Position numbers and translations under genes: made by a program. The notes beneath the pieces were generated by a model. That model was not told the origin of the DNA. It did not search any database and saw nothing but the letters and a program-made list of their open reading frames with translations. Of a stretch of 64,000 nt of DNA, positions 25,450 to 36,380 are shown piece after piece. Origin of the DNA: Chrysomallon squamiferum (lineage: Eukaryota; Mollusca; Gastropoda; Neomphalida; Peltospiridae); assembly GCA_012295275.1 (NCBI GenBank), contig CM022675.1, positions 9,204,193 to 9,268,192 on the forward strand. The letters are read 5' to 3'. How positions within the stretch are numbered: the stretch's first letter is position 1; each line of letters starts with the position of its first letter.

Positions 25450-25930
25450 TTGATCTTTACTCGTACACACATCTCTATTCCCCTATCATCGCAACCAATT
25501 CACTGCATGAGCCATAAATGTAAAAGATAAATATCAAGACAATTTATTTACGTTAAACTTTCTACATTTCACAGATAAACGACTGGACTAAATGCACTTT
25601 TTATTTCAGACAAACATCGCAAGCGTTTTACTGGAATTAGAGCTTTGGGAAAATGGAATTATGGGAAATGCAAGTCTCGTCTCCAACCGTGACATAATGG
25701 CGTAGAAATTTCGAAAATGTATATTTAGTCTCTATAGTAATACGTCGTGCGTCTGCTCAGAAACAATGGAGGTCTCTAAAAACGTGATACAAAACAAAGT
25801 TCTCCTGGATTACAGCCGCGTCTGGGTTAGAAAGACAATTTAGAGATAATTCATCGTTTGTGAAGAAAGTGTCATAGTTAACAATACATTCAGCAAACGT
25901 CCCTATTCCGGCCTGTATAATTATAAACCC
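25450..25930. other. Unique CpG-containing DNA
   Basis: Non-repetitive sequence with moderate CpG. No recognised gene or motif cluster. Confidence 0.5.
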
Positions 25931-26150
25931 ATCCCTCTACAAAACTGCAAATTGCCACAAGAGCCTTCACCTACCCCTCCCCCCCCCGCATACACTTCAA
26001 AAATGCAAACTGCCACTACAGTGTCAATTTATCACCCCCCCTCCTCCTCCTCCTCCGCATCTACTCATACTTCCAAAACTGGAGACTGCAGCTACGTTCA
26101 CAATCCACCTCATTTTCCCCGAACGCTGACATTTCCCCCACCCTCATAAA
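25930..26150. repeat. C-rich diverged minisatellite, period about 70 bp
   Basis: Imperfect copies contain CAAAACTGCAAATTGCCAC, CAAAAATGCAAACTGCCAC and CAAAACTGGAGACTGC, separated by C-rich spacers. The Pro/Ser-rich open frame over it is an artefact. Confidence 0.6.
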
Positions 26151-26639
26151 TCGCTCTTTAAGTGGTCAATTTAACGTTGCGCAGCGCGAGGAAGAAAACC
26201 GGTCTAAACTGCCAGTTTTGAATTGCGCCACAGACGTCCGTGGGCCAGTCGCACACCTGCCCGTACGCACGCTACGGACACTGCTTGTAAACTGCCCACG
26301 TGCATTGCAGTGTCTTCATTTCATTGTCGGCTGCCTGCTCCCGTATTGGCGTGAAAAATTAAAATTTTATGATTTACGACGGCGGTTGAATCATAGCAAG
26401 AACGGCCGATAATTTATCACCAGATCCGATTTTAATGATGTCGATTTGTTGTTCTTAATCCGCGAGAATCGACAATTAAATGTAAGTGGAAAGAAAATTA
26501 TCACGATAAATAACTCTTAATTCAGTTTTGCACATATTTCCGAATACGATAAAACTGACTTTCATTGAGGGGAAAAAAGGCATAACCTTAATTTCTAAAC
26601 GAAAGTTATCAAGATTAACATATATCATTTCATACGTGA

Positions 26640-26671
<32 letters not shown>

Positions 26672-27080
26672 TTTTTAAAAAAAATAATTTGTTAGTAAAT
26701 TCCTTCTTTTTTAGATAGCGATCCACTAAATTACGCTCTTTGTTAACGATAACTTTCTCTTCGCATCACTACCTTTTATTAAGCTACATTATCAGTTTCG
26801 CTATGCCCCACTAAATATCAGTGTACCCCACCAAAATCCATTATGCCCACCGCATGACTTATCCCCCCCCCATCTCCAGCGCCTGACATTACCATTGCTG
26901 AACCTGGGCCCAGAAGGTGCCATTAATTCTATGACTAACATTTTCGAAAATCTGTCAATGGCAAAAATATCATCGTGAACGAAACACTTTCGTCGCGCAC
27001 ACTCTGAAAACAAACCCGTTAATTATATTCTTTACATCATAATTTGACACAGTGGAACTCTCAATGAGGAAAACAATAAA
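26150..27080. other. Unique upstream DNA
   Basis: Contains a CCCACGTGCA near 26296, a (TTA) run at about 26641-26670 and C-rich CCCCACYAAA units near 26806-26870. Open frames of 64 and 70 residues are not recognised. Confidence 0.5.
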
Positions 27081-27084
27081 TTTG

Positions 27085-27300
27085 AAAAAAAAAAAAAAAA
27101 AAAAAAAAAACCTTAACCGAAAGGAATTTTTTTTGTTCTTTATGCACAATTCGCCATTATGTGCAGGGATCTTAAACGGGATTTAACCTTCGATTGAAGC
27201 ACGGTTAATGCTCTCATTCTTTATTGGATTTTTAGCTTTAAAAAAAATAAAAATAAAAATAAAAGAAAATAAAAAATAAAAATAAAAATAAAAGAAGCTT
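27085..27300. repeat. Poly-A and A-rich tracts
   Basis: Poly-A lies at about 27087-27110 and AAAAT-type runs at 27239-27293. Confidence 0.9.
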
Positions 27301-27850
27301 CCAGTATTCTTTTGTCCGGTTTTGAGGCCCAGCCCCCATAACAAGAAAGATAACCGAGCACGGGGTTAGGGTATGGCAGATGGCACTGTACCAATAACGT
27401 GGCATCGGCGGCCATATTTGCTTTACAAGGTGAAAACGGTCTCTGGAGAGTCAAATCTGTGCAGGTTTTGCAACGGTTTTTTCCGCCGACGATGGCGAAC
27501 AAAAACCGCACAAAATCTTTACACCTTCTGAGTACTTCAGGTGAATTTTCATAGCAGATGGGCTTGACAAAATGGCTTTTGTAAGTTTCCATTTAGACTC
27601 ATAATGGTACTGTAGGGACGGGGCTCGTCTTAAGCATTTTCCACACTTCTGTTGTTAGCGTTTTGGTCGGGGGTGTAATTGCATTAGAATTGCAAATGAC
27701 ATTAAACTTTCTACAGACATATCTTGTCATTTGCCGTGTACGCCATTTGCCACTTTACTTTCCGTGTTAGCAACGCCAAAACGTCGACAGAATGCATTAA
27801 TTAAAACCTAACCGAAAAATCGTTTGTACTTGGTTCATGATTGAAAAGGT
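27300..27850. promoter_or_regulatory. CpG-containing unique island
   Basis: Non-repetitive, with a GGCGGCCATATTTG segment at about 27407. The minus-strand 123-residue frame (27221-27592) has a partly ordinary composition but no recognisable domain and ends in repeat-derived Phe/Leu. It is not called as a gene. Confidence 0.3.
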
Positions 27851-27867
27851 CGTTTTGTTAGAAGAGA

Positions 27868-28135
27868 TAAAAAAAAAAAAAAAAAAAAAAAAAAATAAAA
27901 AAAATAAAATAAAAAGGAAGAAAGGGGGGAAAAAGGAATTAAGAAAACAATTAAAGAAAGGAAAAAAATAAAGAAGAAAAAAAAACAAATGAAGAAAAGA
28001 AAGTGAGAAATAACCAAACAGAACAGTTGTAACTGGTTTTTAAAACACTTTTCTACGTGTGTGTGTGTTTTAGTGTGCGCATATATGTGAAATAGAAATC
28101 CAGAAATGATGATGATGATGATGATAATAATAATA

Positions 28136-28187
<52 letters not shown>

Positions 28188-28325
28188 TAATAGAAGAAGA
28201 AGAAGAAGAAAAAAACAATAACATCAAAAAGAATAATTATAATAATCCAGCATTAATAACATAAATAAATATATAAATGAAATAAAATAAAATAAAATAA
28301 ATAAATTATATTACAGCACACTGAA

Positions 28326-28385
<60 letters not shown>

Positions 28386-28395
28386 TTTATTATTA

Positions 28396-28428
<33 letters not shown>

Positions 28429-28435
28429 AATTCTA
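27868..28435. repeat. Poly-A, (GAT)n and (AAT)n/(TTA)n tracts
   Basis: A-rich tract at 27868-27990. GAT and AAT runs at 28105-28195. At 28330-28428 an AAT run passes directly into a TTA run, giving a near-perfect inverted repeat. Confidence 0.93.
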
Positions 28436-28499
28436 CATTATTATCTTCTTCTTTTAATCTTCTTTACTTTTTCTTTTTTTTCATTTGGAAATTTATTTT

Positions 28500-28790
28500 A
28501 ACCGCAAACGATCAAACGGAAGTAGGACACGGAATGCGTAATCACATTTTTTCAATTCGTGCCTGACGTAAAAACATGGACCAATCGCCCGAGATATTCA
28601 TGCGCAATCGTGTGTAACAGAGAAATTAAATTTGTCAAAACTGCTCTTTCTAGTTTCGATGGCTGATGGTTTGTAGTCACGTGATTCCTCAGTTCTAAGT
28701 GATTAACGGGAACGAAAATCTATTAAAAAAAAGCACCGCGGAACAAAGGTACAAAATGCGGCAAAATGTAACGGTGCGCGCGCATTTATA
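28500..28790. promoter_or_regulatory. Unique island with TCACGTGAT
   Basis: TCACGTGAT lies at 28677-28685 and GGACCAATCG near 28580. CpG-containing, non-repetitive, and about 1.8 kb upstream of the ZEB exon. Confidence 0.35.
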
Positions 28791-28824
28791 ATGTAATAAA
28801 ATTCCAAACCAACTGCCGTACCAA

Positions 28825-29127
28825 ATGTCCAGTTTTATTTAAATAAATAAATGAATAAATAATAGATAAATAATAATAAATTAAGAAATTAATAATGTTG
28901 GTCATGATGATGATGATGATGATGATGATAATAAATAAATAATTATGGCGAAAATAAATAAATAAATAAATAAATAAGTAAGTAAATAAATAAATAAAGA
29001 AGTAAATAAATAAACAAATAATGATCATATAAATAAATTTAAAAACAAAATGAAATTTACTGGTTCTTTTGTTCTTTTTGTTTTAATAAATTAATCAGTC
29101 ACAAACATTTAATTACATGTAGATTTC

Positions 29128-29169
<42 letters not shown>

Positions 29170-29405
29170 TGCTTACAATTAATAAATCAAATATATATAT
29201 ATATATATATATTTGGATTAAAATATTTTATAAAAAATGAAATTATAAAAATACAAAATCTTAAATTAAATTGATTAAAGAAACTGCAAATACACCTTAC
29301 ATCATTTCCTATTAATAGCAGTCCGTTTCTGTAATTTTGAATAAACAAAACAATTTTACAAAAATAAATTAATCTCATAAATGCCCTTAAATTAAATGAA
29401 TTAAT

Positions 29406-29456
<51 letters not shown>

Positions 29457-29489
29457 CATAATAATAATAATAATAATAATACATTTCAA

Positions 29490-29529
<40 letters not shown>

Positions 29530-29530
29530 C
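28825..29530. repeat. (AAAT)n, (GT)n, (AT)n, (AAT)n/(TTA)n cluster
   Basis: AAAT units at 28840-29030, a GT run at 29131-29168, an AT run at about 29193-29211, AAT at 29411-29480 and TTA at 29491-29527. The last two form an inverted pair. Confidence 0.93.
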
Positions 29531-29916
29531 TTCACCAAAACTGCATCAAATAACAAACAAAAATTTCAAAATCAAATATACAAAAATTAACACCAAAAAA
29601 AAACAACATGAAAAAAATCAACACACATACACACACACGCACACAAAATCCATTTCCCCACCACAAAAAGGGACAGAAGCCACATTCAAGAAAAGGTGTT
29701 ATTTATTATATTATTCAGTAATTAACTAACAGACCTCCAATCCCACAAAGACGATTAATTAATCGTTTTTATTAATCCAGTTAGTATCGAATTTTTTAAA
29801 AATGATTGTTAGGCAGTGCGAGCTAACAGCGTTGAATGATATAGGATTACATCGAATTAAAAATTACATCAGTAGTAAATCAGCCTCCTAACAGGCAAGC
29901 AATTCTGATTACGTGA

Positions 29917-29956
<40 letters not shown>

Positions 29957-30129
29957 AACCTGCCTACATCAAAGAACACAACGAAAAAGATCAAAGGTGT
30001 AAGCAATGTCTTGAAATTCTTAGAAAAAAAAAGAAGAAAAAAAAGAAATCAAAACAGCGAATTTTATAACCTTAAGATATCTTAACATATGCTTGGGGAT
30101 TAGATAAGAAACTGAAGAAATTAGCGAAA
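29530..30129. other. AT-rich DNA just upstream of the promoter
   Basis: Unique AT-rich sequence with a poly-A tract at 29919-29952 and A-rich stretch near 30022-30050. No coding signal was seen. Confidence 0.55.
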
Positions 30130-30515
30130 AAGAATTCCAGGTGAACCTATCAAAAATAAGGTTATGTATAAATGGAAGAACTATTCTAACAGCGGATGCC
30201 TCTACTGTTCTCCAAGAGTAAATTGGCTTGGGGCACCTGACTGGGCTGTGATGTGTCATTCGGTTATGCCGCTACATAAATCGAAACTAAAATATCCCGC
30301 TTGCCTTTTCGGTGTACACAATGCACATTTTCTATCACATCTCGCACTCTCAAAGCTAATCAGATTATACACAATTTTCAGGAAACACGCGGTAAGAAGG
30401 AAATTCATCGTCAATTTCCAACCTGAGAACTTTAGTGACCGGAAGCTGTCACTGCAAATAACGGTACATGCGCATTTTATCAAGGTCCTCTAACTGAACC
30501 AGCTTAAATGAAAAC
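30130..30515 (+). promoter_or_regulatory. ZEB: Probable ZEB promoter and 5'UTR region
   Basis: This is a non-repetitive, CpG-containing stretch immediately upstream of the ZEB start codon. It contains a TATA-like TATAAATG at 30167-30174 and CAGGT/ACCTG sites at 30138-30142, 30235-30239 and 30421-30425. Two more follow, at 30530-30534 inside the exon and 30699-30703 in the intron. The transcription start cannot be located from sequence alone, and the TATA-like element may be fortuitous. A 5'UTR intron is possible because AG dinucleotides follow pyrimidine stretches here. A 109-residue open frame at 30164-30493 has no recognisable domain and is treated as chance. Confidence 0.5.
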
Positions 30516-30528
30516 ATGGAAGAGGTAA
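30508..30528 (+). CDS. Overlapping upstream ORF (MKTWKR) across the ZEB start
   Basis: ATG 30508 opens a six-codon frame ending at TAA 30526-30528. It lies in a different frame and overlaps the ZEB ATG at 30516. Its context is weak (T at -3, A at +4), whereas the ZEB ATG context is strong, so leaky scanning would be expected. It counts as a uORF only if transcription starts upstream of 30508. Whether it is translated is unknown. Confidence 0.3.
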   Translation: MKTWKR

Positions 30529-30573
30529 CCAGGTGCGGGCGGAGAAAACAGAGAAATCCGAGAAGAAAAAATG
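30516..30573 (+). CDS. ZEB: ZEB / zfh-1 zinc-finger homeodomain repressor, first coding exon (partial gene)
   Basis: The frame from ATG 30516 reads MEEVTRCGRRKQRNPRRKN and ends with one extra G before a strong donor, GTGAGTAC, at 30574, so the exon ends in phase 1. An in-frame TGA at 30495-30497 and no other in-frame ATG fix the start, and A at -3 with G at +4 gives a good Kozak context. ZEB1/ZEB2 proteins begin with the near-identical RCKRRKQANPRRKN, encoded by a tiny first exon that ends at the same Asn with G|TN of Val split across the intron (recalled family knowledge). RRKQxNPR is the NuRD-recruiting motif shared with FOG and SALL repressors, but the Cys before it and the RRKN after it favour ZEB. 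ZEB proteins are nuclear repressors with two C2H2 clusters and a homeodomain that bind CAGGTA/CAGGTG. The zinc fingers must lie downstream of this window. Other RRKQ families (SALL, BCL11, FOG) fit less well. Confidence 0.85.
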
Positions 30574-31330
30574 GTGAGTACTTTCTATAACATTCTGTTT
30601 TCAAACTGTATTTTGCCTGGAGACAGTTTTGCGACATTTGATGACATGTTCTTCCCGATTCCGTCGTATTTTCTTCTACGACTGGTTACCTTCGCGGCAC
30701 CTGCCGCCTCCCGTTTGATCATTATAACCAGTGGCCGTAGTGGCTGAAATTACAAGGATGCCTTCCAAATGTGTAATTACAAATCACATGATAAAAAAAG
30801 CTCAAAGAATTCCTTATAATTTTTTGTTTCAGTTGACACCTAAATTACGTCTAGGTAACCGAAGGTGTGTCGGTTCTAAATATGGCTTCTGATGTTGATC
30901 CGCGTCCAATTTCGTCCACTTTTCTCATATTCCAATAACAGGAATGGCGGCTTGTCGCTGCTAATAATGATGGAGAAAAACAATATTGGTGTTTTCTTTG
31001 CTTGGTTTTCGGTAAATTGTGCCTAGTTTCATACAGGAAAATATTTCTACAAGCTGCAAGGCTTGTCGGACTAATGGCAGTACAGTGCGCGAGGAGGGCA
31101 GGCGTCATGTTTTAATTTTGTCCCTGGGTCAATCACAAGAAATTCCGATACCTACTCGCTCGTCTTAACATAATGAGGCAGGCTTTTCCTATTCACTGTT
31201 TCTATGATAGATTTTCCTTAACGCTGAAATGAAAAATTATTTAATGAATTTTGTTCTTTGATTTCACCCCCCCATGCTAATCGAGAGGCACTTACGTTGA
31301 CGAAAGAGGTCACAGGTTTAGAATGACATA
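30574..31330. promoter_or_regulatory. ZEB: Proximal intron 1, CpG-containing unique DNA
   Basis: The first 750 bp of the intron is non-repetitive, with an ACCTG at 30699-30703 and moderate CpG. It is the likely downstream part of the promoter region. The 85-residue minus-strand frame at 30851-31108 is unrecognised. From about 31330 the sequence becomes AT-rich and CpG-poor. Confidence 0.35.
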
Positions 31331-33060
31331 CATTAATAAATTATTTTGTTTATGTTGGTGACTTTTATATTTAATTATTTAATATATTTGATGATTTTTA
31401 TGTGATGTTAATTAAAGTGTGGAAACAGGTTAAACATTTATTTAATTTTGAAGATGTCATTTTGTTACCAAAATTAATGTTTATTTTTTTTTTTATCAAC
31501 ATTGGAATATTGTATTATGAATATTGTATTAAAAAAAAGAAATATGTAAATATATAATATATAAAAATCGTATATACTAATTAAAATAAAATAATTAATA
31601 TTAAAATATTCTGAATTTAGTTAAAAAATATACCAAATAATTATATTTATTTATTTATTTATTTATACCATTAATTATTATTTATTTATTTATTAATATT
31701 TATTTAGTTTTTAAATAAGGATAACAATAGATTACATGGAAATAATTTTTAATTTTCTTTTTTTTTTCATATTTATTCTTATACTTATTATTTTTTTTTA
31801 TAATTTTATTGTTTTTATCATCTTAAGTTAAAACAAATTATATTTCTCTAGACTGCTATTTATTTGGTAGTAAGAAGGTGCCACATTGCCAGACTAGCTA
31901 TAACTGATCTTTCATCATTAATGTCATTTAATCTTGCTTGACCTCAAGGGTCACACACATGATTTTTCTGCTGTTGTCACATTTTAGTTTAAATAGGTCA
32001 AAGGTCACTAAAACATGGATTTTCTTTTTCTGTTTTTTTTTCTTCCCCACTTTACTTTGAAAGAGCAGATTTTTTTTTTTTTTTTTTTTTCTCTCTGCAT
32101 CATTGTACTGTAACAGGACAACACTGCAGTTGTAGATGGTGCTGTGTAAACTACACAGAGGTAGTTGCGATTGGATTGGTTTGTGTGTCGTTGGCTGGCT
32201 GTCAGAATGAGTTTTATTGGAAATCCATTGATCCGCGATACATGATCTCCAAACTAGGAAACAAATAGTTGTAGCCATTTTTACAATGTGTTCTCATCAT
32301 GACTAGGAAATGTAGTTTGGTTTATTGAAAAGTCAAAATGATATAAAGGAAAATGTATATTTGTATCATCATTATTATTCCTTTTACTGTTAGTGTAATT
32401 GTTGTTGTTAGTGTTATTATTATTATTATTATTATTGTTATTATTATTTATTATTATTATTATAATTATTATTATTATTATTATTATTATATGTTTAATA
32501 AAGGACATCAATATGAAGGATAATATTTAATGGTTTGAAATATTTTTAGTTTAAGAGTGATTTGTAATTTTAAATAATATATATTTCCTATTTTTAATTT
32601 TTGGTTTGTTTTATTTAAATAGTGCAGTCATGTTTTATTTATATTAATTACGAATATTGCATTTCCATATTTTATTATGTTACCTACATTTTATATACCT
32701 ATTCAGTTTGCAAAGTTACTAATAATCAGCACAGACCTCATTAATAATATGTATTAATAATTTTAATATTAAAAATAAAATAAAATAAATAAATAAATAA
32801 TTTCTTTATATTAATTTCACAAAATTCTTTGTCCCAAAATTTACCTGCATTAAAAATCTTCTTACATACTTCTCCCACCTCTATAAATGTACATCTCTCC
32901 TAAATAATATTTATTATCATGAAAGGGAACATAATTACCTGCAATGATGTTGATGGGCATCTATCCACAATCTACTTACTACCTTTCTGTTTATTTTACT
33001 TTTAATTTTGTTATTATATATATTTGTAATCCTCTGTGTACTCTATTCCAACAGTGAGAA
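31330..33060. other. AT-rich intronic DNA
   Basis: ATTT/TTTA and TTA low-complexity tracts (notably 31640-31700 and 32401-32490), a poly-T run at about 32069-32090, and AT-rich unique sequence. No exon was recognised. Confidence 0.6.
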
Positions 33061-33179
33061 TAAAACCACTGTCATAAAGCCATTGTCATTGTTTACCTAA
33101 GTAATGATAACAATCACTAAATAAATATTTGATTATTGTAATTGCACTCCTGAGTGTGATAATCAAATAGATTTTCTCT

Positions 33180-33480
33180 TTTTTTTTAACCTGTTAATTA
33201 AGCCTTCATTGACGTTTAACGATCGCTTGACAGGTATTTGATTATCCACTTTACCTGTAATTGTTACAGAACACCGGGTATCACTTACCTCTGCAAACAG
33301 GTAATAATCACATAATCACCTGAGTAGTAACAGTAATCTCTTTCAGTTACTTAATCACAGAGAACTGATCTGCTATCTCCTGACACCTGTTCGCTCACCT
33401 GGAACACCGATCGTTAAAGGTAAACACAGTTACCTGGTCGATGATGTAACGACTTAGCTACCTGAGGTTAAAGCATTTGT
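33180..33480. promoter_or_regulatory. Dense homotypic ACCTG/CAGGT cluster (candidate intronic enhancer)
   Basis: Nine ACCTG/CAGGT cores fall in 276 bp: 33189-33193, 33231-33235, 33253-33257, 33298-33302, 33318-33322, 33385-33389, 33397-33401, 33432-33436 and 33460-33464. About 0.5 would be expected with equal base frequencies. The sites occur on both strands, so they are not a simple tandem repeat or splice donors. TTTAACGATCG at 33215-33225 and its inverse CGATCGTTAAA at 33408-33418 bracket most of the cluster. ACCTGGTCGATG at 33432-33443 repeats the CAGGT/TCGAT pairing seen upstream. CAGGTA/G is the ZEB and Snail target, so feedback of ZEB on its own gene is a natural reading. Confidence 0.6.
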
Positions 33481-33499
33481 TGGCTTAAGTAATAAAACG

Positions 33500-34664
33500 C
33501 CTGCTACAAATGATTGGGGATTTTTATAATTTTGTTTGTATTAGTGCTTTGGTTGGGTTGAGGAAAGGTTGATAATTTTTGTTTTATGATTTTCTTTTTG
33601 CTCATTATAAGCATGATAGAAAACTGATAGAAATAGTTCAGGTTGTTGGTACATTAATTTTTTTGGTTTTGGTATCATGGTGATTCAGGGTTTGCTTCAG
33701 TAGTTAGTTTAATCTTGGTTGAGGTATGTTTTTATTGTTTGTTTTTTTTTAAATATATTTTGAAAATGTAATATTATTATAAAGATTTAAATAAAGTCTG
33801 TTTATATGATTCAGTATTAAGCTTAATTTGATTTTTATATAAAAATTATCTACAAATTATATTTAATATTGAACATTTATTTTCAAATTAAAAAATATAA
33901 TTTAGTTTTAAATATATTTGAAATTTTTATATTTACAATTTAATAATAAAATAAAAAAAATTAAGGTGGTTTGGATATTTAATATATATATATAGATAAT
34001 ATTTAGTTGAAGAATTAAATTTTGTTTTGTGTGTGTGTGTGCACAAACACCACTTATTTTGAATAAATCACAAATTTATCTAATTACCTTTTAAACAATC
34101 CTTCATTAATTAACGTACAAAAATAAAATCAAATTTACTGGTTGCTATGACAACAAAAGCTCTGCCCCGCCTTTTGTTTCCTCACTCACACCAAGTTCTC
34201 ACTAATTTTCTTCTTAGTCACTGCTCATTGTTCAAAGTGAATGGAATTTAATGTCATGACATTTTATATAAAAACTGACATGATTTCTTTTCTACTACTT
34301 GCTCACGAACGTTCTATAAAAGATGGATGACTTGATGTCCAAATTAATTCGTTAAACTCTTTTGGGATTTCCTATTTATCTTTATTTAACTGTATTTTTT
34401 TTTTTTCTTCATTTTTTTTAATTTTTTTTTTCACTTCTGTTGTGAATTATGTATGAGTAATTTTTTTAAGCAGTGTTTTGATTTTTCTAAATACATTTTT
34501 TGTGTGTGTGTGTGGTTTACATAATAGGAATATTATGTTTAGATTTAAGAAAATATATTTAAAAAAAATATAATAAATAAAAATATTTTAACTTGTAGAA
34601 CCAAAAATTATCTTGTTTTTATATTTATTTTTTATATTTTAATAATAATAATAATAATAACAAC

Positions 34665-34724
<60 letters not shown>

Positions 34725-34891
34725 TATTATTATTATTATTAATAGATAATTGTTTATTATTACTTTTTTCTGTTGGAATATTTTTCTGAATTTACTTTTT
34801 GTTGGGGGGATAATATTTTTATTTAGATTTGTAATTAATTTAATTAATTCATTCATTATTCATTATTATTATTAATATTGTTATTGTTATC

Positions 34892-34927
<36 letters not shown>

Positions 34928-35020
34928 TTATTACTGTTTTGTTATTGTTATTATTATTATTATTATTTAACTGAAGTTATAATTCTGTTGGAAAATAAAT
35001 TTTAAAAATGTGTGTATTAA
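33500..35020. other. AT/GT-rich intronic DNA with AAT/TTA tracts
   Basis: T-rich unique sequence. An AAT run at 34641-34723 joins a TTA run to 34740 (inverted). TTA runs follow at 34862-34970. No exon was recognised. Confidence 0.6.
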
Positions 35021-35039
35021 TTAATTATTTATTGATTTT

Positions 35040-35235
35040 TTGGTATTGAATTTGATAAACTCACACACAACATAAAAAACCACTCCAAAAACCACACCCC
35101 TGTACCTAAAATTGAATGGTATACTGGTTGGAAATTGAAACAAAAACCTGAACAAGTTCACTAAAGGGAATTGAACCAGTGACACAGTACACCTCAGGCA
35201 GAGGGGACCTAAACACCGAACTACATTAATAATTA
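35040..35235 (-). mobile_element. Degenerate tRNA-derived SINE
   Basis: On the minus strand a B-box-like GGTTCAATTCC (plus coordinates 35167-35177) lies about 47 nt downstream of an A-box-like TAGTTCGGTGTTTAGG (plus 35208-35224). That is close to the usual tRNA A-to-B spacing. The sequence between reads like a diverged tRNA anticodon arm, and an unrelated AT-rich body follows to about 35040. The B box carries C-to-A relative to the consensus GGTTCGANTCC. tRNA-derived SINEs are common in mollusc and cephalopod genomes. The 5' end and the exact 3' boundary are uncertain. It inserted antisense to the host ZEB transcript. Confidence 0.65.
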
Positions 35236-35299
35236 ACACTCTTTTATGAAATGGTATTGTTATGATAAAATAGCACAGGTTTTAATTCTGTCATTCTGA

Positions 35300-36380
35300 T
35301 ATTTTGATATTTTCAAGTGATAGGGGAGGATTAGGTTGCTTCACCAGTCAAACAATTGTGATAATGTTGTGTAGAAAATTGGTTTACTACTGTTGGCCCA
35401 CATCTTGGGTGACAGTGGCTTTTATTGTAATAATTGTATATGTTCGAAAATTGTTTTTGCTTGTGTTGGCCCTGATATCAGGTGCTTTTGTGACTTTTGT
35501 TGTGTCGGTTGTATGCTTAAACATTTTTTTTTTTTTGCCCTTATATTGGGTGTATAGGTGTGTCTTTTTATTGAAATTGTTTTGTGTTAAATTTGTTTTG
35601 CAAATATTCGGACTTATTTTGAGTGGTGGTTAATGAAACAGTTTTGTTAGAAGTGTTACAAAACTTTTGGCTTCTGTATTCACTATATGTGGCTGTTATT
35701 GAAATAATCTTGTGTTAATTCTTTTAATAGTTTTGGCCCATCAGTTGAATTAATTATGCATAAAAACAGTTTTTTTTCTCTCTCTGGGTCTTTCTTTTAT
35801 ATGACATTTATGGAAAATGCTTTCTATTAAAATTGGTTTCCTTGTTTAGGGTACTATACTAAATGTTAATTGAAATTGTTTTGTATTAAATTTGCTTTTA
35901 TGGTTTTGGGTCTTGTATTGAGTGCAGATTGAAATTTTTTGTGGTGACAGAAGATTCTTTTTGTTGTAGTTCTTACATATTGAATGGTATTGGCTTTTAT
36001 TAACATTATCTTGCATTAAAAATAATTTTGCTGGTTTTGAGTATATGTTGCTTTTACAGAAACTCTTTTCTTGACATTTTTTATTTTTGTTTTTGTTTGC
36101 TTTTGGATCTTATATTCAGTGTTGTTAACTTTTATTAAAACTTTATTTGCATAAAAAATGGTTTCATTGGTTTTGGGCATCATACTGACTTTGATTGAAA
36201 TTTTAAAATTTTGTTTTGCATTATAATTGTTTTGTCAGTGCTGTCCATTATTTCAGGTAATACAGGGTTTTAATGCCACAGTTTTTGGGTTGAAATTGTT
36301 TCTTCAGTGCAATCTCATGTATCGGATAACAATGGCAGCTATTGGAATAATTGTACGTTACTTTTGTCAGCCCCTATAAC
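35300..36380. repeat. Highly diverged T/G-rich tandem array
   Basis: Irregular copies (spacing about 90-170 bp) share phrases such as GGCTTTTATTGAAAT, TTGTTTTGTGTTAAATTTG and GGTTTTGGGTCTTGTATTGA, for example near 35560, 35690, 35870, 35995, 36130 and 36200. The array explains the long Val/Leu/Phe open frame at 35304-35633. Confidence 0.6.

Noticed and set aside
27221-27592. 123-residue minus-strand frame with Cys residues
   Set aside because: The Cys spacing does not form a recognisable zinc finger, and the C-terminal part is A-rich repeat translation.
30164-30493. 109-residue + strand frame immediately upstream of the ZEB exon
   Set aside because: It is out of frame with the ZEB exon, stops before it, and has no recognised domain. 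It overlaps the likely promoter/5'UTR.
35304-35633. 109-residue hydrophobic frame resembling a membrane protein
   Set aside because: It arises from a diverged T/G-rich tandem array. Val/Leu/Phe content follows from base composition.
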